Source: Microbacterium pullorum (lineage in GTDB: Bacteria > Actinomycetota > Actinomycetes > Actinomycetales > Microbacteriaceae). From it: DNA of 64,000 nucleotides. The notes under the pieces were generated by a model, which did no database searches, had not been told where the DNA came from, and was given only the letters and a program-made list of their open reading frames with translations. This document shows positions 60,871 to 64,000 of the stretch, piece after piece (the stretch's first letter is position 1; each line of letters starts with the position of its first letter). The stretch is taken from positions 410,337 to 474,336 of the forward strand of contig NZ_JACSQP010000001.1 of the NCBI RefSeq assembly GCF_014836535.1, read 5' to 3'. Both the position numbers and the translations under genes were made by a program.

Positions 60871-63008
60871 CCGACATGGGTTTCAAGAGCGACGAGCGAT
60901 TCGAGGGCATGGACTACCATGCGCTCAACGCGATGCTCAACCTCTACGGCCCGGACGGCAAGATCCAGTTCGACGCCGACAAGCGTGCCGCGCGGGAGTT
61001 CTTCCTGCAGCACGTCAACCAGAACACGGTGTTCTTCCACTCCCTCAAGGAGCGCCTGGACTACCTCGTGGAGAAGGAGTACTACGAGCCGGCCGTGCTC
61101 GAGAAGTACTCGTTCGAGTTCATCAAGCAGCTCAATGACTTCGCCTACGACAAGAAGTTCCGCTTCGAGACGTTCCTCGGCGCGTTCAAGTACTACACCA
61201 GCTACACGCTGAAGACCTTCGACGGCAAGCGCTACCTCGAGCGCTTCGAGGACCGCGTCGTCATGACCGGTCTCGCCCTCGCCGACGGTGACGAGAAGCT
61301 CGCGATGGAGATCGTCGACGAGATCCTCTCCGGCCGCTTCCAGCCGGCGACCCCGACCTTCCTCAACGCGGGCAAGGCACAGCGTGGCGAGCTCGTCAGC
61401 TGCTTCCTGCTGCGCATCGAAGACAACATGGAGTCGATCTCCCGCGGCATCAACTCCTCGCTGCAGCTGTCCAAGCGCGGCGGCGGCGTCGCCTTGCTGC
61501 TGTCGAACATCCGCGAGGCCGGCGCGCCGATCAAGCAGATCGAGAACCAGTCCAGCGGCATCATCCCCGTCATGAAGCTGCTCGAAGACAGCTTCAGCTA
61601 CGCCAACCAGCTCGGCGCCCGCCAGGGCGCCGGCGCGGTGTACCTCTCCGCTCACCACCCCGACATCCTGCGGTTCCTCGACACCAAGCGTGAGAACGCC
61701 GACGAGAAGATCCGCATCAAGACGCTGTCGCTGGGTGTCGTCATCCCCGACATCACCTTCGATCTCGCCAAGAACGACGAGGACATGTACCTGTTCTCGC
61801 CGTACGACGTCGAGAAGGTCTACGGCGTGCCGTTCGGTGACATCTCGGTGACCGAGAAGTACCGCGAGATGGTCGATGACCCGCGCATCAAGAAGACGAA
61901 GATCAACGCGCGCGAGTTCTTCCAGACCCTCGCCGAGATCCAGTTCGAGTCGGGCTACCCGTACATCATGTTCGAGGACACGGTGAACAAGGCCAACCCG
62001 ATCAAGGGCCGGATCAACATGTCCAACCTCTGCAGCGAGATCCTGCAGGTGAACACCCCGACGACGTTCAACGAAGACCTGTCCTACGACCAGATCGGCA
62101 AGGACATCTCGTGCAACCTCGGCTCGCTCAACATCGCCCTGGCGATGGACGGCGGCAACCTGGCCAAGACCGTCGAGACCGGCATCCGCGCGCTCACGGC
62201 CGTGAGCGATCAGAGCCACATCGGCTCCGTGCGCTCGATCGAGGACGGCAACGACCGCTCTCACGCGATCGGCCTGGGGCAGATGAACCTGCACGGGTAC
62301 CTCGCCCGCGAGCACGTGTACTACGGGTCCGAAGAGGGCCTGGACTTCACGAACATCTACTTCTACACGGTGCTGTTCCACGCCCTCGAGGCGTCGAACA
62401 AGATCGCCATCGAGCGGGGCGTGGCCTTCGAAGGCTTCGCCGACTCGACGTACGCCTCGGGCGAGTTCTTCGACAAGTACATCGAGCAGGAGTGGATGCC
62501 GCAGACCGAGAAGGTCCGGCAGATGTTCGCCGGCATCCCGATCCCCACGCAGGAGGACTGGGTGCGCCTGAAGGCGTCGATCCAGCAGCACGGCATCTAC
62601 AACCAGAACCTGCAGGCCGTGCCGCCGACCGGCTCGATCTCGTACATCAACAACTCGACGAGCTCGATCCACCCGATCGCGTCGAAGATCGAGATCCGCA
62701 AGGAAGGCAAGCTCGGGCGCGTCTACTACCCGGCGCCGTTCATGACGAACGAGAACCTGGAGTACTACCAGGACGCGTACGAGATCGGCTACGAGAAGGT
62801 CATCGACACCTACGCCGCGGCGACGCAGCACGTCGACCAGGGCCTGTCGCTGACGCTGTTCTTCAAGGACACCGCCACCACCCGCGACATCAACCGCGCG
62901 CAGATCTACGCGTGGCGCAAGGGCATCAAGACCATCTACTACATCCGCCTGCGTCAGCTTGCCCTCGAGGGCACCGACATGGCCGAATGCGTCTCCTGCA
63001 TGCTGTGA
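60852..63008 (+). CDS. nrdE: Class Ib ribonucleotide reductase large subunit NrdE
   Basis: 718 residues from ATG 60,852, in GGAGCA context. It starts [20 protein letters not shown], shorter than class Ia NrdA because class Ib lacks the ATP-cone overall-activity domain. Active-site features: [34 protein letters not shown] with the thiyl-radical Cys, [18 protein letters not shown], and the C-terminal redox pair CVSCML. It reduces nucleoside diphosphates to deoxy forms. Confidence 0.98.
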   Translation: MVETALTDMGFKSDERFEGMDYHALNAMLNLYGPDGKIQFDADKRAAREFFLQHVNQNTVFFHSLKERLDYLVEKEYYEPAVLEKYSFEFIKQLNDFAYDKKFRFETFLGAFKYYTSYTLKTFDGKRYLERFEDRVVMTGLALADGDEKLAMEIVDEILSGRFQPATPTFLNAGKAQRGELVSCFLLRIEDNMESISRGINSSLQLSKRGGGVALLLSNIREAGAPIKQIENQSSGIIPVMKLLEDSFSYANQLGARQGAGAVYLSAHHPDILRFLDTKRENADEKIRIKTLSLGVVIPDITFDLAKNDEDMYLFSPYDVEKVYGVPFGDISVTEKYREMVDDPRIKKTKINAREFFQTLAEIQFESGYPYIMFEDTVNKANPIKGRINMSNLCSEILQVNTPTTFNEDLSYDQIGKDISCNLGSLNIALAMDGGNLAKTVETGIRALTAVSDQSHIGSVRSIEDGNDRSHAIGLGQMNLHGYLAREHVYYGSEEGLDFTNIYFYTVLFHALEASNKIAIERGVAFEGFADSTYASGEFFDKYIEQEWMPQTEKVRQMFAGIPIPTQEDWVRLKASIQQHGIYNQNLQAVPPTGSISYINNSTSSIHPIASKIEIRKEGKLGRVYYPAPFMTNENLEYYQDAYEIGYEKVIDTYAAATQHVDQGLSLTLFFKDTATTRDINRAQIYAWRKGIKTIYYIRLRQLALEGTDMAECVSCML

Positions 63009-63030
63009 CCGCGGTCACCGGCGAGCGTAG

Positions 63031-64000
<970 letters not shown>

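Overview
The window is high-GC DNA packed with short gaps and 1-19 nt gene overlaps. Gene content (Lsr2, class Ib nrdHIEF, an MctC-type acetate symporter with a DUF485 partner, F420/FMN-type PPOX proteins, a DUF559/AbiEi gene) suggests an actinobacterium of the Microbacteriaceae, most likely Microbacterium or a close relative. That placement is inference from gene content and layout; no 16S gene is present.

Layout. 0-3 kb: a WYL regulator divergent from a VOC protein, then a reactive-sulfur-type locus: two tiny zinc-ribbon proteins, DUF4395 and a rhodanese lipoprotein, divergent from a CsoR-family repressor that lacks the copper His and has two GGGGTAT palindromes at its promoter. 3-6.4 kb: MFS exporter and GH15 trehalase-like enzyme. 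6.4-10.8 kb: LacI-controlled sugar ABC importer with a perfect operator palindrome. 10.8-15.5 kb: lipase-like hydrolase, Lsr2, LuxR-type regulator divergent from DUF485 plus monocarboxylate symporter, then an alkyltransferase-like protein (PAHR instead of PCHR). 15.6-23.8 kb: a giant degenerate SF1 helicase-like protein, mscL, fmdB, 5-formyl-THF cyclo-ligase, galU, an acetyltransferase, a coiled-coil membrane protein and tRNA-Ala(CGC).

23.9-27 kb is a metal-export unit (P1B-ATPase with an unusual CPG motif, HMA chaperone) divergent from a Crp/Fnr regulator with an FNR-like box between them. 27.1-36.1 kb is an oxidoreductase island: cyclophilin-like protein, MmyB-type HTH regulator, MFS, two SDRs, zinc ADH, CMD, cupin, aldo/keto reductase and old yellow enzyme. 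Four copies of one 22-bp motif lie at its promoters, which implies a local regulon. 36.1-47.2 kb is a carbohydrate locus: a GH5-like glycosidase, a 1095-residue DUF5107/TPR protein, an AraC regulator, a sugar ABC importer and a GH35 beta-galactosidase.

47.3-59.8 kb is mixed metabolism and hypothetical genes. At its centre, around 49.3-51.0 kb, five REPIN-like elements (14-bp inverted ends, 72-73 bp each, strictly alternating orientation) flank a DUF559-fold nuclease gene. This is the most unusual structure in the window. The window closes with a possible NrdR-controlled nrdHIEF operon, with nrdF running off the end. Stretches over 300 bp without a gene are 49,214-49,939 and 50,792-51,100; both are occupied by these repeats.
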